From: Thermoanaerobacterium sp. PSU-2 | Lineage (GTDB): Bacteria > Bacillota > Thermoanaerobacteria > Thermoanaerobacterales > Thermoanaerobacteraceae | Length of the DNA stretch: 35,837 nucleotides | Direction: 5' to 3' | Assembly (NCBI RefSeq): GCF_002102475.1 | Contig: NZ_MSQD01000019.1 | Coordinates: forward strand, 1-35,837 | The notes under the pieces: model-generated | What the model saw: only the letters and a program-made list of their open reading frames with translations | Database searches by the model: none | What the model was told of the DNA's origin: nothing | In this document: piece by piece, positions 24,626-33,701 of the stretch | How positions within the stretch are numbered: the first letter of the stretch is position 1 | Layout of the letters: each line of letters opens with the position of its first letter | Translations under genes and position numbers: made by a program

Positions 24626-25197
24626 TTATAGCCATGACGGCGGTTTCGTCGCTCTTATATATGTCTTACCATTCCTAATTCGTATATTGTCATTCTTTTT
24701 AGGCTTATAAAATAAAAAATCCATCAATGTTTCAAGGCTGGTATCATCAATATCCTTCAATGTCCAACCAAAATTCTTAACCAATAAATGATATAGACTA
24801 TTCAAGGTATCTTCTATATCAACACCTTCACTATCATTTTGGGACGTTTCTACGTCCCTTTTTAGTTTTTTTGGATCACGCCTGACACTGCCAAAATTAT
24901 TTTATTGATTTCAATGTTTATTTCTTCATCACTTAAATCTTTCTGCAATTCATCTATTGTAAATTGATTGCCGTATACCTCACATATTAGAGCTGCCTTT
25001 CTATCATTTAGTTCTGCCATCTTGTCTAAAAGTTCTTCAATTGTATCTAAATTTTCTAAGTCATTTTGTATTTCCTTGCCTATTTTGGCCAACTCTAATG
25101 ATTCCTTTTGTATCTTTAAAGCCTCTTTACTCAAAAATGCTGTTACTTTTATCGTTGAATATGTTTTATCGCCTAATTTCAATGTAAGTGCTTTCAT
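24626..25197 (-). CDS. Tail assembly chaperone fusion GT, made by -1 frameshift
   Basis: Translation begins at 25197, shifts back one base at the heptamer 24865-24871, and continues in the -1 frame to TAA at 24626-24628, giving about 190 residues. The T part reads LKRDVETSQNDSEG, then LNSLYHLLVKNFGWTLKDI and ends ATKPPSWL, with the GW...I..L...L pattern seen in T-type chaperones. As in lambda G/GT, this protein binds the tape measure (next gene, 12 bp away) and recruits tube subunits. No ribosome site or good start is seen for the T frame on its own, which supports frameshifting. Confidence 0.9.
24841..24871 (-). promoter_or_regulatory. -1 ribosomal frameshift signal (A-AAA-AAC plus hairpin)
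   Basis: The zero frame reads CAA AAA AAC TAA, so the heptamer A-AAA-AAC (24865-24871) is in the correct register, one codon before the stop. After a 6-nt spacer, GGGACG-TAGAAA-CGTCCC forms a 6-bp GC-rich hairpin (24841-24858), at a usual distance for stimulation. Confidence 0.92.
24862..25197 (-). CDS. Tail assembly chaperone G
   Basis: 111 residues, the zero-frame product. It begins MKALTLKLGDKTYSTIKVT, followed by a helical region (SKEALKIQKESLELAKIGKEIQ) and LICEVYGNQFTIDELQKDL, as in G-type tail chaperones located between the major tail protein and tape measure. It ends right at the frameshift site. GGAGGG precedes the ATG. It acts during tail assembly and is not part of the virion (family knowledge). 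Confidence 0.85.
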   Translation of the reverse strand: MKALTLKLGDKTYSTIKVTAFLSKEALKIQKESLELAKIGKEIQNDLENLDTIEELLDKMAELNDRKAALICEVYGNQFTIDELQKDLSDEEINIEINKIILAVSGVIQKN

Positions 25198-25218
25198 ATT
25201 ATCCCTCCATTAAAATTA

Positions 25219-25240
25219 TAGGGAGGAATTAACCTCCCTA
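25219..25240 (-). terminator. Attenuator-like hairpin after the major tail protein gene
   Basis: Perfect 8-bp stem TAGGGAGG/CCTCCCTA with 6-nt loop, abutting the major tail protein stop, followed on the minus strand by TAATTTTAA. It may partially terminate so that the tail protein is made in excess over chaperones (inference). Confidence 0.5.
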
Positions 25241-26149
25241 TTATGCTGCTGTAGTAAAATCTATTGCTGTTGCTGCCAATGCCTGTCCGTAAGCATCTAC
25301 TACACCTGCTATAGATACAATATACTTTGTCGTAGCTGAAAGTGCTGCTGTAGGCGTAATTGTAAGTATCTTCTTTGTAACATCAAGCGATTTTGTAACT
25401 GCTACAATATTTCCATTTGTTGAATTTATAAGTGTAACTGCTTCAGATTCTATCGGATTGCTAAACGTAAGAGTGATAGCTGCTGTACTGCTTACATCAG
25501 CTGCTCCGTCAGCTGGCGTACTGCTTATTAATGTTATAGCTGCTGGTGTTCCTGATTTATCTGGTGTTTGTACTTGTGTAAACCAACCAGTTGGATCGAA
25601 TGCTGGATCTGATGTGTCTGCAAATATTCTTTTTATTGATTGCAATTTCCCATCTATGGTCCATTGATGTTTTGTTGATACTGCTGTATAAGTAAGTTCA
25701 TAAGTTTTTTCATCAACTTTATCGGATTTTGTCACTGAATCTTCTGCGCCACCATAAATTGTGCCTTTTAAGAACCAATAATATCTATAACCATCAGCAC
25801 CCATATTGAACCTAAACCCAAGCGCAATATCAGGTGGATTAGCTTCTCCTGAATCATATACCCTGCCGGAAACCTGGTCATACTTTTTACCTTGAAGTAT
25901 TGCCAATTTTTGAGCCGGTATATTCTGCACAGTAATTTTTAGTTCTGTTGCAGCTTCTGTCACATAATTATTTGCTGCTTTGTTATCATAATAAGTTGTT
26001 TTACTGTCTATTTTGGCCTCTGCTGATATTTCCGCAACCGGCGCTAAATATTGTGGTGCCCCTGCCATATATCCATTGTCATCATCTTGTGTTACTAATG
26101 CAAAATATAAGTTATCGACGCCTACAAATTCGCCGTATTCATTAGCCAT
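25241..26149 (-). CDS. Major tail protein with C-terminal Ig-like domain
   Basis: 302 residues. The first 190 or so (GEFVGVDNLYFALVTQDDDNGYMAG...AEISAEAKIDSKTTYYDN) match tube proteins of Gram-positive siphoviruses, which stack into the tail tube. From about 204 a separate beta domain begins (ITLISSTPADGAADVSSTAAI...ATTKYIVSIAGVVDAYGQAL), a Big_5-type Ig-like fold, which would decorate the tube outside. AAGGAGG precedes the ATG. The place between tail completion and chaperone genes fits. Confidence 0.9.
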   Translation of the reverse strand: MANEYGEFVGVDNLYFALVTQDDDNGYMAGAPQYLAPVAEISAEAKIDSKTTYYDNKAANNYVTEAATELKITVQNIPAQKLAILQGKKYDQVSGRVYDSGEANPPDIALGFRFNMGADGYRYYWFLKGTIYGGAEDSVTKSDKVDEKTYELTYTAVSTKHQWTIDGKLQSIKRIFADTSDPAFDPTGWFTQVQTPDKSGTPAAITLISSTPADGAADVSSTAAITLTFSNPIESEAVTLINSTNGNIVAVTKSLDVTKKILTITPTAALSATTKYIVSIAGVVDAYGQALAATAIDFTTAA

Positions 26150-26154
26150 CTTTT

Positions 26155-26508
26155 TTATTCCTCCTTGTAAAAAATATAATCTGACGTATAACCGTAATGG
26201 CCTGTATCTTGATTAAATGGTAAATCTCTGCCACTTACACGTAAAAAACCTGCTGGAAGCATTACAGACCTAAATAATTGGTCTGCACTTTGCTTTATAG
26301 CAGGTTTCTTTGAATATAGTACAAGCTGTACTCTTGTTGTAGTACTCGCTATCTTATTATCATAATGTGTGTCATTTGTCTCATTTATGATTTGATATGT
26401 TATGAATGTTTCAGGCAACATTTCTGTATTTCCAAATGTGCCTTGTTCTCTTACAGGGTAGCCCAAAGATATCAATGTATTATAAATTAACTCATAAATG
26501 TTACTCAT
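26155..26508 (-). CDS. Tail completion/terminator protein
   Basis: 117 residues. The first part MSNIYELIYNTLISLGYPV and ETFITYQIINE, then TRVQLVLYSK, match small proteins that cap the tail tube in siphoviruses (DUF3168/tail-terminator-like). It overlaps the HK97 gp10-like gene by 8 bp (ATGAGTAA) and precedes the major tail protein. The function follows from position and general pattern. Confidence 0.7.
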   Translation of the reverse strand: MSNIYELIYNTLISLGYPVREQGTFGNTEMLPETFITYQIINETNDTHYDNKIASTTTRVQLVLYSKKPAIKQSADQLFRSVMLPAGFLRVSGRDLPFNQDTGHYGYTSDYIFYKEE

Positions 26509-26929
26509 CAGGCATCCCTGCCTTTTTTAATATATCTCTCTGTATTTTTTTAACTTTGCTTTTGTTACTTGTGAAAGCATTTCTTATTCCCGGATCTGCA
26601 GCATTATGTGGAGACCCATATTCAACAAATACAGCGTGCCAAGCATTTTCGCTTTTATCCGTATTTATGCCAACATCTACGTAAAAATAATTGCCATCTT
26701 GCTTTACCTCTGAAAGGTCGACACCTTTTAAAGTAGCTCCTGTGAATTTATGCTTTTCTGCCCACGCTTTTATATCCTCATATACTGGTTTTGCACTTTC
26801 AGCAATAGCCTCTGATACAGATTCTTCAACATTGACTCCAACTTCTTGTATCTTTTTTAGATATTCTTCTATGCCTGATAATTTTAAACTTATAGTTCTA
26901 TTTTTTGTTAAATTAGATGGCGTTGACAT
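26501..26929 (-). CDS. HK97 gp10-like head-tail joining protein
   Basis: 142 residues. N-terminal helix-containing segment KLSGIEEYLKKIQEVGVNVEESVSEAIAESAKPV, then YVDVGINTDKSENAWHAVFVEYGSP, which is the typical core of HK97 gp10-family proteins (V-E-Y-G before P). It acts between head and tail. The start overlaps the preceding stop as TAATG. Confidence 0.82.
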   Translation of the reverse strand: MSTPSNLTKNRTISLKLSGIEEYLKKIQEVGVNVEESVSEAIAESAKPVYEDIKAWAEKHKFTGATLKGVDLSEVKQDGNYFYVDVGINTDKSENAWHAVFVEYGSPHNAADPGIRNAFTSNKSKVKKIQRDILKKAGMPDE

Positions 26930-27291
26930 TAAGCATTCACCACTCTTTGCACTTTGAGAATCATGTATTGATTCCTCATTTCGACATTCTCAATGTTAAT
27001 TATCTCGTATACCTTGCTTGGATCGTCATTTAATAATACTCTATCTCGTTCTGATATATCAGGTCTATACCACATCGTTAATTCAGCCGTATCATAAACT
27101 ATAAGCGAGCCTGCTTGAATGCTTTCTGTACCGCCCCTACCTTTCCAATTGCAATAATCGAGCGCCGGATCTGCATCGACATAGTCTATGTCAGGAGCTC
27201 CGTTGACAATTGTCTGTTTCCGATTTTGTATATGAATTATTGTATTAAAAATTAACGTACTCGGTTTAAACAGATGCGCCACCTCCAGCAT
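26929..27291 (-). CDS. Head closure/head-tail adaptor protein (SPP1 gp16-like)
   Basis: 120 residues as read from the ATG at 27291, but a GGAGGTGG lies inside codons 2-5, so the real start may be about six codons later (around FKPSTLIF; only a CTG is available). The body IFNTIIHIQNRK and ...DRVLLNDDPSKVYEIINIENVEMRNQYMILKVQRV is typical of small beta-barrel head completion proteins. It overlaps the connector gene by 26 bp. Confidence 0.7.
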   Translation of the reverse strand: MLEVAHLFKPSTLIFNTIIHIQNRKQTIVNGAPDIDYVDADPALDYCNWKGRGGTESIQAGSLIVYDTAELTMWYRPDISERDRVLLNDDPSKVYEIINIENVEMRNQYMILKVQRVVNA

Positions 27292-27547
27292 GTATGTATA
27301 GATTTTTCAAGCGATACCGCAAATGCTCCGGCATGCCTGCATCACTGTCTTTACTCAAAAATCTCCAGACTGCATAATCTACAACAAACATAAGATGGTA
27401 TGAATTACTTCCATCGAGTGCTATTCCTTTTTCTTCGGTCAATTCGGTTATGATTCCCTCAATTAATTTTGTTAAATATATATCTCTAATGGAAGTATTC
27501 ATACCTAAATTTGCTTTTACAAGTTGGAGGATTAAACCTATATCCAC
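27266..27547 (-). CDS. Head-tail connector protein (gp6-like)
   Basis: 93 residues, GTG start at 27547 with GGAGGAAG upstream. Helical: LILQLVKANLGM, IRDIYLTKLIEGIITELTEEKGI, HLMFVVDYAVWRFLSKDS. This arrangement and the place directly after the capsid gene fit the gp6-type adaptor ring below the portal. It ends inside the next gene. Confidence 0.78.
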   Translation of the reverse strand: MDIGLILQLVKANLGMNTSIRDIYLTKLIEGIITELTEEKGIALDGSNSYHLMFVVDYAVWRFLSKDSDAGMPEHLRYRLKNLYIHAGGGASV

Positions 27548-27571
27548 TTTACTTCCTCCTATTTAAATATA

Positions 27572-28960
27572 TTATGCATTAGCAATATCAGCATCAAAGG
27601 TTATTGTTGTAGTTGGAGCAACATTATTTATATTCACTATCACAAAGCCTGCACCAATTGCTGGAGCACCATCATAACGGGCTGTGCCTTTGAATACTGT
27701 CTGGTCCTCTATAAATCTTACCTGGTCTGATACTGCGAGCTGTGCGCCTGCTCTTTCTGCCAATAGATAGAGGGAACCGTAGCCACCTATAATATCACCG
27801 TCAGGTATAAATGGCAATTCAACGATATCTCCGCCTTCGACCGGCATTGTATTATTTTGTCCCGCGACAATTGCACCGGCAGCATTAAATGTAACAGCCT
27901 TTGATATCAATGTCATTCTTGTCTTTCTATTCATAGCCCAGAAAGTTCCACCAGTTGCATAATTAGGTTGTGCTGCACCCAGTGCAAGCATTAATGCAGA
28001 GAAGAATTTTGCATCGCTTAATGTTCCATCTAATTTAAGCAGATTTGTCGTGGTTAAATTCTCCCATGCAGGTGCATTTGCTCCCCAGTCGGCAGGCTGT
28101 TGGGTTTGTGCAAGTCTCGTCGCAATGCCTAGAGGCATCTTTGTGCCAGTACCATATAATATAGCTTTATCAACTGCGAGACCTATAGCCTGTCCAAGTG
28201 CATCCATTATCTCATTTGCAAGGTTCAAGTCACTATCTTCCAATATTGAATTAGGCACTGGAATAAATCCACCAACCTTATAGCCGTCAACCTCAATCTG
28301 ATTGAATTTAAGAGCTAACTCATTGAGCTTTCCGACTGATTCTGTCCATATACCTTCAGGGATGGTTCCGGCAATATTTTGTCTCGCTTTACCTGCTACT
28401 GATTTTAAGTTTACTCTCGTTATTAACTTGCTGTATCTATAAAGATTGTCTCTTAAGAGGTCCAACATAACATCAGGTATTGTCAGCTCTGCGCCAGTTA
28501 CGGACCTTTTCTGTCCTATCAGTTCTCTTGTTCGTGTCAAGAATTCTTTTACCTCATCTTTTGCAATCAAAGCATTGACCACTTCTCTTGTCATTCCATT
28601 GAAAAATTTCCCTGTTCTCATTCTTACCTCTCCTTCAACCATATTTTTATTTCTGTCATTCGCTTTGCTTTCAGAATTGTTTTTAGGTTCTTTGCTGTTC
28701 AGTTCTTCAAGCTGTCCTTCAAGTTCTGCAATCTCGCCTTCAAGTTTGCTTTTATTTTCCTCAAAGTCAGCTTTATCTTTGTCAAGTTTTTCAGTCTCCT
28801 CTTCTATTGCCGCTATTTCTTCATCTGTTTTTGCCTCATCAATAGCTTTTTCCAATTCGGAAGCTCTCTTATTGAGATCTTCCTCAGTTTTTAGAAGTTC
28901 CGCCAAAGCTGCTTTTCTCTGCTCAATTTTTTTGTTCAACATTATCTGTTTTAATGCCAT
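27572..28960 (-). CDS. HK97-type major capsid protein with N-terminal scaffold domain
   Basis: 462 residues. Residues about 1-120 are a charged coiled coil (RKAALAELLKTEEDLNKRASE...) like the HK97 delta domain, which acts as scaffold and is removed by the prohead protease. The HK97 fold follows from about 135, with segments such as TIPEGIWTES, YKVGGFIPVPNSILEDS and MNRKTRMTL. The ATG at 28960 is 38 bp before the end of the protease frame, so the two overlap. GAGAGGTTGAG precedes it. Confidence 0.95.
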   Translation of the reverse strand: MALKQIMLNKKIEQRKAALAELLKTEEDLNKRASELEKAIDEAKTDEEIAAIEEETEKLDKDKADFEENKSKLEGEIAELEGQLEELNSKEPKNNSESKANDRNKNMVEGEVRMRTGKFFNGMTREVVNALIAKDEVKEFLTRTRELIGQKRSVTGAELTIPDVMLDLLRDNLYRYSKLITRVNLKSVAGKARQNIAGTIPEGIWTESVGKLNELALKFNQIEVDGYKVGGFIPVPNSILEDSDLNLANEIMDALGQAIGLAVDKAILYGTGTKMPLGIATRLAQTQQPADWGANAPAWENLTTTNLLKLDGTLSDAKFFSALMLALGAAQPNYATGGTFWAMNRKTRMTLISKAVTFNAAGAIVAGQNNTMPVEGGDIVELPFIPDGDIIGGYGSLYLLAERAGAQLAVSDQVRFIEDQTVFKGTARYDGAPAIGAGFVIVNINNVAPTTTITFDADIANA

Positions 28961-29540
28961 AATTTCTCAACCTCTCTTTCAATTTTTTCTTTCTAATTTC
29001 AATTTGTTTTTGTTTATACTTCTCAATTTCTCTGTGTCTAGCCTGCACACCTGTTTCTTCATATGCAGGAAATGTGCAAACAGATACCTCATGTAAGTCA
29101 ATCGCTCTTAATGTCGTATGCAAAGTTCCGTCTTGGCGCCACTCATCTTCCTCATCTAATACATTAAAGCCAAAACTACATTGTGATACATCACCGCGCT
29201 TTACCCTTTCATATAAATTCATAGCATCACTATCATTTTGGTTAATTTTTATACTGCCCCAAAGCCCATGTCCATCGCTTTTTAATTCAAGCGTTCCGGC
29301 TTTATTTCTGCCAAGCACAAGAGTTGTGTCATGATTTATCAACGCCCTTATGTCATTTCCAAGTGTATTATTTACGGCTTCTGGAGCAACCTTCTCAAAA
29401 TAACCGGGCCATAGTTCCGTTTCTTGATTGTAGACAATGAAATAACCTTCAATATATTTATCGCTGTCGCCTTCTGCTCTAACCTTTAATTTTGCTAAAT
29501 CGGACTGTAAACTTCTTGTCTGAAATATTGTTTTATCCAT
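28923..29540 (-). CDS. HK97-type prohead protease (U35)
   Basis: The ATG at 29540 has GGAGG eight bases upstream and overlaps the portal stop (ATGGATAA). 205 residues. Serine protease that removes the capsid scaffold. Catalytic residues visible: H70 in ALINHD, S122 in QCSFGF, E151 in [14 protein letters not shown]. The last 40 residues are a basic coiled coil ([23 protein letters not shown]), probably for binding the capsid scaffold. It ends 38 bp inside the capsid gene. Confidence 0.93.
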   Translation of the reverse strand: MDKTIFQTRSLQSDLAKLKVRAEGDSDKYIEGYFIVYNQETELWPGYFEKVAPEAVNNTLGNDIRALINHDTTLVLGRNKAGTLELKSDGHGLWGSIKINQNDSDAMNLYERVKRGDVSQCSFGFNVLDEEDEWRQDGTLHTTLRAIDLHEVSVCTFPAYEETGVQARHREIEKYKQKQIEIRKKKLKERLRNYGIKTDNVEQKN

Positions 29541-30735
29541 TATCATCACCTCCATTTTCCTTAAGCTTTTTCTGTTCTCCAATCATTCCAGCCGGAATGT
29601 AATTCTCTAAGATCACCCTTTCGTCAAGCCCGTCAAGTGGCGACATGCCAAGCCAATCCCTTACCTCATTGCCTGTCATAATGCCTCTCACATACATATT
29701 GGATCCCACATTTGATAGCTCTGTAATGTCATAAGCATATAAACTGCGCGGATTGAATTTGAAATATAAGTCAGGACTATAAAGTAGCTTTCTTGTCAGT
29801 TCCTGTTCTATTCCTTTGGCTATCGGAAGAATAGTTGCGTTTATGAATGTATTGTACTCGTCTTTATTGAAATCTCCTACACCCAAGAAAAAAGCAGGCA
29901 CACCAAATATACCTGCAACTGTCCTTTTATCAATTTGTACCGCGTCATTTATTGCGAGGTCTTGCAATGATAATGGTTTTATTGTGTCGACTTTTATAAG
30001 ATCCGCTGGAATTATCCAAGGTTTACCTTCCTCTGTTTCGTCAATATACTTTTCGAGTATCGCCTCTCTGCCTTCCTTACTGGAAAGTTCTTCTGTCATA
30101 GCATCAACTGATACAATTACTGAAGGTCTCCATTTATCAGACATAAAATGCTTTTTAGTTACTATAGCTTGTTCAAGATTATTAATAATGTCTTTAAGCA
30201 CCACTCTATAACCAGTACCCATATATGGTTTTTCTGGATCAGGATTGATGATAAAATGAAGAACCTCATCGTAGTTATAAATTTTATTATTATAAATTAT
30301 TTTATAAGCTGTATCGGTTTCTAAAAACGATACCTCGGAAGGTTTCAAAGGAATTAATTCATCTATCAATCCATCCTGTGTTATTTTTGGATATACAATA
30401 CTATTTCCTTTACCATCTAGAAGCATGGTATAAACTATATTGTACATCCATGCCTTACGCGTCATAAGGCTATATGGATTTATATCTATCTTCCTAGATA
30501 ATTCATTTTTGATCCTTATATCTCCATTTTCTGTATTTTGCATTAGATATATTGTCATAGAAGATATAAGCTCCGCGATTTTGTGTGCCGCTATTTTTAC
30601 CTCCGGATTGTCAGATAACCTTGTATAACCGGGAATACATAATGTATCATATGCGCCATCTGTTATAAACCATCCTATTAAAGGATCAGCCCTTGTTTTC
30701 ATCTTTCTATGTTTTATAAATTTTAAAAAATTCAA
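29533..30735 (-). CDS. Portal protein (HK97 family)
   Basis: 400 residues, TTG start at 30735 with GGTGAGG upstream. Dodecameric ring at the capsid vertex through which DNA passes. The region [44 protein letters not shown] and [15 protein letters not shown] (about 280-295) are typical of HK97-like portals. It follows the large terminase gene and overlaps the protease start by eight bases. Confidence 0.95.
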   Translation of the reverse strand: MNFLKFIKHRKMKTRADPLIGWFITDGAYDTLCIPGYTRLSDNPEVKIAAHKIAELISSMTIYLMQNTENGDIRIKNELSRKIDINPYSLMTRKAWMYNIVYTMLLDGKGNSIVYPKITQDGLIDELIPLKPSEVSFLETDTAYKIIYNNKIYNYDEVLHFIINPDPEKPYMGTGYRVVLKDIINNLEQAIVTKKHFMSDKWRPSVIVSVDAMTEELSSKEGREAILEKYIDETEEGKPWIIPADLIKVDTIKPLSLQDLAINDAVQIDKRTVAGIFGVPAFFLGVGDFNKDEYNTFINATILPIAKGIEQELTRKLLYSPDLYFKFNPRSLYAYDITELSNVGSNMYVRGIMTGNEVRDWLGMSPLDGLDERVILENYIPAGMIGEQKKLKENGGDDNG

Positions 30736-30753
30736 CTACCTCACCGCCCTTCA

Positions 30754-32514
30754 TTAGCTTTTGAGCCATCTTTCAGCATAAGTTTTCTTTTCTAAGTTCT
30801 CAAGTTTCCTTACACATGCAAAAACAGCGGCATCAAATATATCAATGCGCTGTGTTCCTCCATCTCCATCGATTTTTTCATATTGAATCATATCGTCTGT
30901 TTTTTCTATGGCTCTCACATTCTGAACACAATATTCAAAGGCCTCTGAATGAAGATAATAAAAGTCGCCGTTTTTTACTTTCGCTTCTATGTGCCTGAAA
31001 CCTTCGCTCTTTTTATAGAAATATTGCGGCTGGTCCACAATATTAAATCCCGCTGTTTTCATGCCGACAAAATATTCTCTGCAAAATTTTCTATCATGGC
31101 CAATCTGTTTAATTTTAAATCCCATTTTTCGCATTTTGATAAACCAATTAACTACATCTGCATGATTTACAGTTGGGTTATTGCACATATCAAGCCAACC
31201 ATCATCTTTCCAGCCGAATAGAGGTATATTATCTTCATCAGCTTTTCTTTGTGCCATTACTATCGGAAACCATGCATGAGTAATAACAATATCGACATCA
31301 TGCATTTTACCGTTTTTATCTTTATATGCGTTATAATATGTCCCATACAGTGCCGCGGCGGTCAGATCATGCAGCTTTGACAAGTCAGCGCCACCAAACC
31401 ATTCAATAGGCAATTTAACTAATTCCTCAATGGTCCAATCATATTTTTTGTCACTATTTCTAAATTCATCTATATTGAAATAGGCTTTCATAGAAGCTGT
31501 ATAAATGTTTAATGACTTCGCAAGAAAATCTTTCCTTTGCTGTGGATCATTCTGAGCCTGTAGAGCGTCATTCATCATATCCTCCGGTCTTATGGTTACT
31601 CTATAATTAGGATTAGCCTTCTCATGTTCTATCGGGTTCGTATAATCTACATCTCCATTCTCATCTTCATCTGCTTTTGTAATAAATACAAAATATGCCT
31701 CATCTTTAATAGTCCCATTTAATATCTTTTGGCAATATTTCAATCTATTATAGCAGAATGAATTCATATTATCTCCCGCCGTCGTAATACCTATCATCAA
31801 CTTATTCGTATAAGCTTTCATAGCTTCTTTTATGATATTATATTGTTTCGGCGTTTTATAAGCATGGATCTCATCTGCTATGCCAACATTGCAATTCAAA
31901 CTATCTTGTTTATCAGGATTAGCAGCCAAAGCTTTAATATATATAAAGCCGTCACTTAATTCGCCACTTATGCTATGTTCCTGATTATTGTCAAGAATTC
32001 TAAAATTACCATCTTCACCCATCTGTTTTAGGTTGAAAAGTATAAAATTAAAAGATTGCAATGATTGATCTAGCACTGCGCTTGTAATATATATTTTACT
32101 TCCTGACCTTCGCTCTAATAATGCCAAAGCCCAAGATAAAGCAGCAACAAATCTTGTCTTCCCATTTTTTCGAGGTATAAAAATAAACGCTTCTTTAAAG
32201 CGCCTTATTTTTGTCCCTTTATTATAAAATCCTAATAAATTATAAACAATAAATTTTTGCCAAGTCTCCAATAAAAAAGGCTCACCTCGTAGCGGTGTGC
32301 CATCTAATTTTTCTCCCTGATCATGGACAAATGTTTTTTCAATAATTTGTATTACAAATTCGGCATCTTTCGGGTTAAAATCATAATTAGAATTTTTAAG
32401 ATCTTTTAAAAATCTATTACAGGTTTGAATTAATTCTTTACAAGCAACTTTCTTACCTGCAACTATGCTCTTTGCATATTCTATTACAGTATCATAGTTT
32501 TTATATTTAGTCAT
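30754..32514 (-). CDS. terL: Terminase large subunit (Terminase_1 family)
   Basis: 586 residues. Motor ATPase and nuclease of DNA packaging. Walker A-like IPRKNGKTR (113-121), Walker B acidic pair DE at 214-215 in GIADEIHAY, coupling motif near TTAGDN, then the RNase H-like nuclease with [12 protein letters not shown] (about 373-384) and later DVVNWF and [10 protein letters not shown]. It overlaps the small subunit stop by four bases (ATGA). Confidence 0.96.
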   Translation of the reverse strand: MTKYKNYDTVIEYAKSIVAGKKVACKELIQTCNRFLKDLKNSNYDFNPKDAEFVIQIIEKTFVHDQGEKLDGTPLRGEPFLLETWQKFIVYNLLGFYNKGTKIRRFKEAFIFIPRKNGKTRFVAALSWALALLERRSGSKIYITSAVLDQSLQSFNFILFNLKQMGEDGNFRILDNNQEHSISGELSDGFIYIKALAANPDKQDSLNCNVGIADEIHAYKTPKQYNIIKEAMKAYTNKLMIGITTAGDNMNSFCYNRLKYCQKILNGTIKDEAYFVFITKADEDENGDVDYTNPIEHEKANPNYRVTIRPEDMMNDALQAQNDPQQRKDFLAKSLNIYTASMKAYFNIDEFRNSDKKYDWTIEELVKLPIEWFGGADLSKLHDLTAAALYGTYYNAYKDKNGKMHDVDIVITHAWFPIVMAQRKADEDNIPLFGWKDDGWLDMCNNPTVNHADVVNWFIKMRKMGFKIKQIGHDRKFCREYFVGMKTAGFNIVDQPQYFYKKSEGFRHIEAKVKNGDFYYLHSEAFEYCVQNVRAIEKTDDMIQYEKIDGDGGTQRIDIFDAAVFACVRKLENLEKKTYAERWLKS

Positions 32515-32861
32515 TTCAACTCACTCAAAACTGAAGCCAGTTTTGATTTATTGCCCTTTTCAGTAGTTACAGTTTCAATTGATTTCGGATTGAGGCATAG
32601 TCTATCAGAGTATGCCAAAATATCTTTTCTCAATGATTCTAATGTTGCAACAATCGGGGATTTTTTTGTACCTCCCTGGTCCGTTTCTACCTCATATTGA
32701 TACCCACCTTTTTCAAATTCATTATTCAAAGTTAAATATTGATAAACTAGTTCGGAATATATCTCAATTAGGCGATTATACTGCGGTTTATGGACTCCGA
32801 GTGTTTTCATATCTTCTATTGTTCTTCTCTTAATTGTTTCCTTTGAAGGTACCTTCGCCAT
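32511..32861 (-). CDS. terS: Terminase small subunit (P27 family)
   Basis: DNA-recognition subunit of the packaging enzyme. The ATG at 32861 has AGGAGGTGA upstream; a longer reading to 32933 would run through the G/C-rich putative cos region. 116 residues, basic N-terminus [19 protein letters not shown], a helical middle ([23 protein letters not shown]), and [21 protein letters not shown] near the C-terminus as in P27-type small subunits. Confidence 0.87.
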   Translation of the reverse strand: MAKVPSKETIKRRTIEDMKTLGVHKPQYNRLIEIYSELVYQYLTLNNEFEKGGYQYEVETDQGGTKKSPIVATLESLRKDILAYSDRLCLNPKSIETVTTEKGNKSKLASVLSELK

Positions 32862-32997
32862 GCCTCTCACCTCCTGAAAAAATTTTTTCAATGGTCGCTC
32901 TATTGGAAAGAGTTCCCCGTACCGGTCCCCCAAAGATATTTTATTTTGTTGTCAAGGTGGGGGGGATTACTTTCTTTATCGTTGTCAAATCTTATTA
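32862..32997 (-). other. Putative cos/packaging region between HNH and terS
   Basis: 136 bp without a gene, next to terS and the packaging-type HNH gene. It holds a perfect 16-bp palindrome TGAAAAAATTTTTTCA (32875-32890), a G/C-rich block ACCGGTACGGGG on the minus strand (about 32917-32930), a run of seven G (32959-32965), and two GTTGTCAA copies (32948-32955 and 32981-32988). This composition is unlike the AT-rich surroundings. The exact cut site cannot be told. Confidence 0.45.
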
Positions 32998-33327
32998 TCA
33001 TTTCTCTGAATATTTTTCTATCCAATCCAAACCAATTTTACCCATCTTCTTAACCCATGCAAGCCCGAATGAAGTAAGTTTATCACTATCTCTATCATGC
33101 ATTTTATTATGGCACTTTTCACATAAACTAATTAAGTTTATATTTGCTAACGCTAATGCAATATTATATATTAAGCACCATGTAAGAGGTATAATATGAT
33201 GTACCGTCGTCGCTTGTGTTGTCTTCCCATACCTCTTGCATTCTTGACATAAATACTCATCTCTCTTTAATATTATCTCTCTCTTATGCTTCCATTTTGC
33301 ACTCTTATAAAAATTATGTTCCATCAT
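32998..33327 (-). CDS. HNH endonuclease associated with packaging
   Basis: 109 residues. Two zinc-binding pairs, CQEC (about 24-27) and CEKC, surround the HNH core TTVHHIIPLTW...NLISLCEKCHNKMHDRD. In cos-type HK97-like phages an HNH gene next to the terminase genes is needed for cos cleavage. The last part WVKKMGKIGLDWIEKYSEK is helical. The ATG has only a weak ribosome site. Confidence 0.88.
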   Translation of the reverse strand: MMEHNFYKSAKWKHKREIILKRDEYLCQECKRYGKTTQATTVHHIIPLTWCLIYNIALALANINLISLCEKCHNKMHDRDSDKLTSFGLAWVKKMGKIGLDWIEKYSEK

Positions 33328-33344
33328 TATCGCCTACTTTTGCC

Positions 33345-33375
33345 AAAATAAAAAAGAGCCTTGTCAAAGCTCTTT
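33345..33375 (-). terminator. Terminator after the zinc-ribbon membrane gene
   Basis: Stem AAAGAGC/GCTCTTT (33353-33359 with 33369-33375), 9-nt loop, followed on the minus strand by TTTTTATTTTGGC. The stop codon of the gene is in the stem. A near copy is at 35341-35365. Confidence 0.8.
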
Positions 33376-33583
33376 ATACTTTCCATTTATGTCCGCAATT
33401 CATGCATACTGCCAATGTGGTTGTTTTTAAAGTACCTTTTCTTTTCGGTACTAATAACCATAACCCTGCTGTACATAATATTAAAAGCCATCTACCTAAA
33501 GTTCTTAGAATGCTTACATCCTTAACTTTTGAACTTCCTTGTACTACTTGAATATTTTCTGAACCACATTTTTTACATACCAT
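33374..33583 (-). CDS. Small zinc-ribbon membrane protein
   Basis: The ATG at 33583 has GGGGAGGT upstream; a longer reading from 33652 has none. 69 residues: a split zinc ribbon with CKKC (residues 3-6) at the N-terminus and CMNC near the C-terminus, separated by a hydrophobic segment (about 31-47, LGRWLLILCTAGLWLLV). The two Cys pairs can meet only if the hydrophobic part loops or inserts as a hairpin. Function unknown. It is the last gene of the accessory cassette. Confidence 0.7.
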   Translation of the reverse strand: MVCKKCGSENIQVVQGSSKVKDVSILRTLGRWLLILCTAGLWLLVPKRKGTLKTTTLAVCMNCGHKWKV

Positions 33584-33701
33584 ATTGACCTCCCCTTTTC
33601 TTTCATAATTTCCAATATATATTATTCTATATTTATCTGATTTTTCCTGCACCTAATTCAAAAATTTCATATAGAAAGAACTTAAAGCTTAGACATTTGC
33701 C

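Noticed and set aside
28446-29096. Long plus-strand open frame (216 codons) opposite the capsid and protease genes
   Set aside because: It is the antisense of well-supported genes, is Ser/Phe-rich as expected of a complement, and has no ribosome site.
32862-32933. Longer N-terminus for the small terminase
   Set aside because: The strong AGGAGGTGA fits the start at 32861, and the extension runs through the G/C-rich noncoding block.
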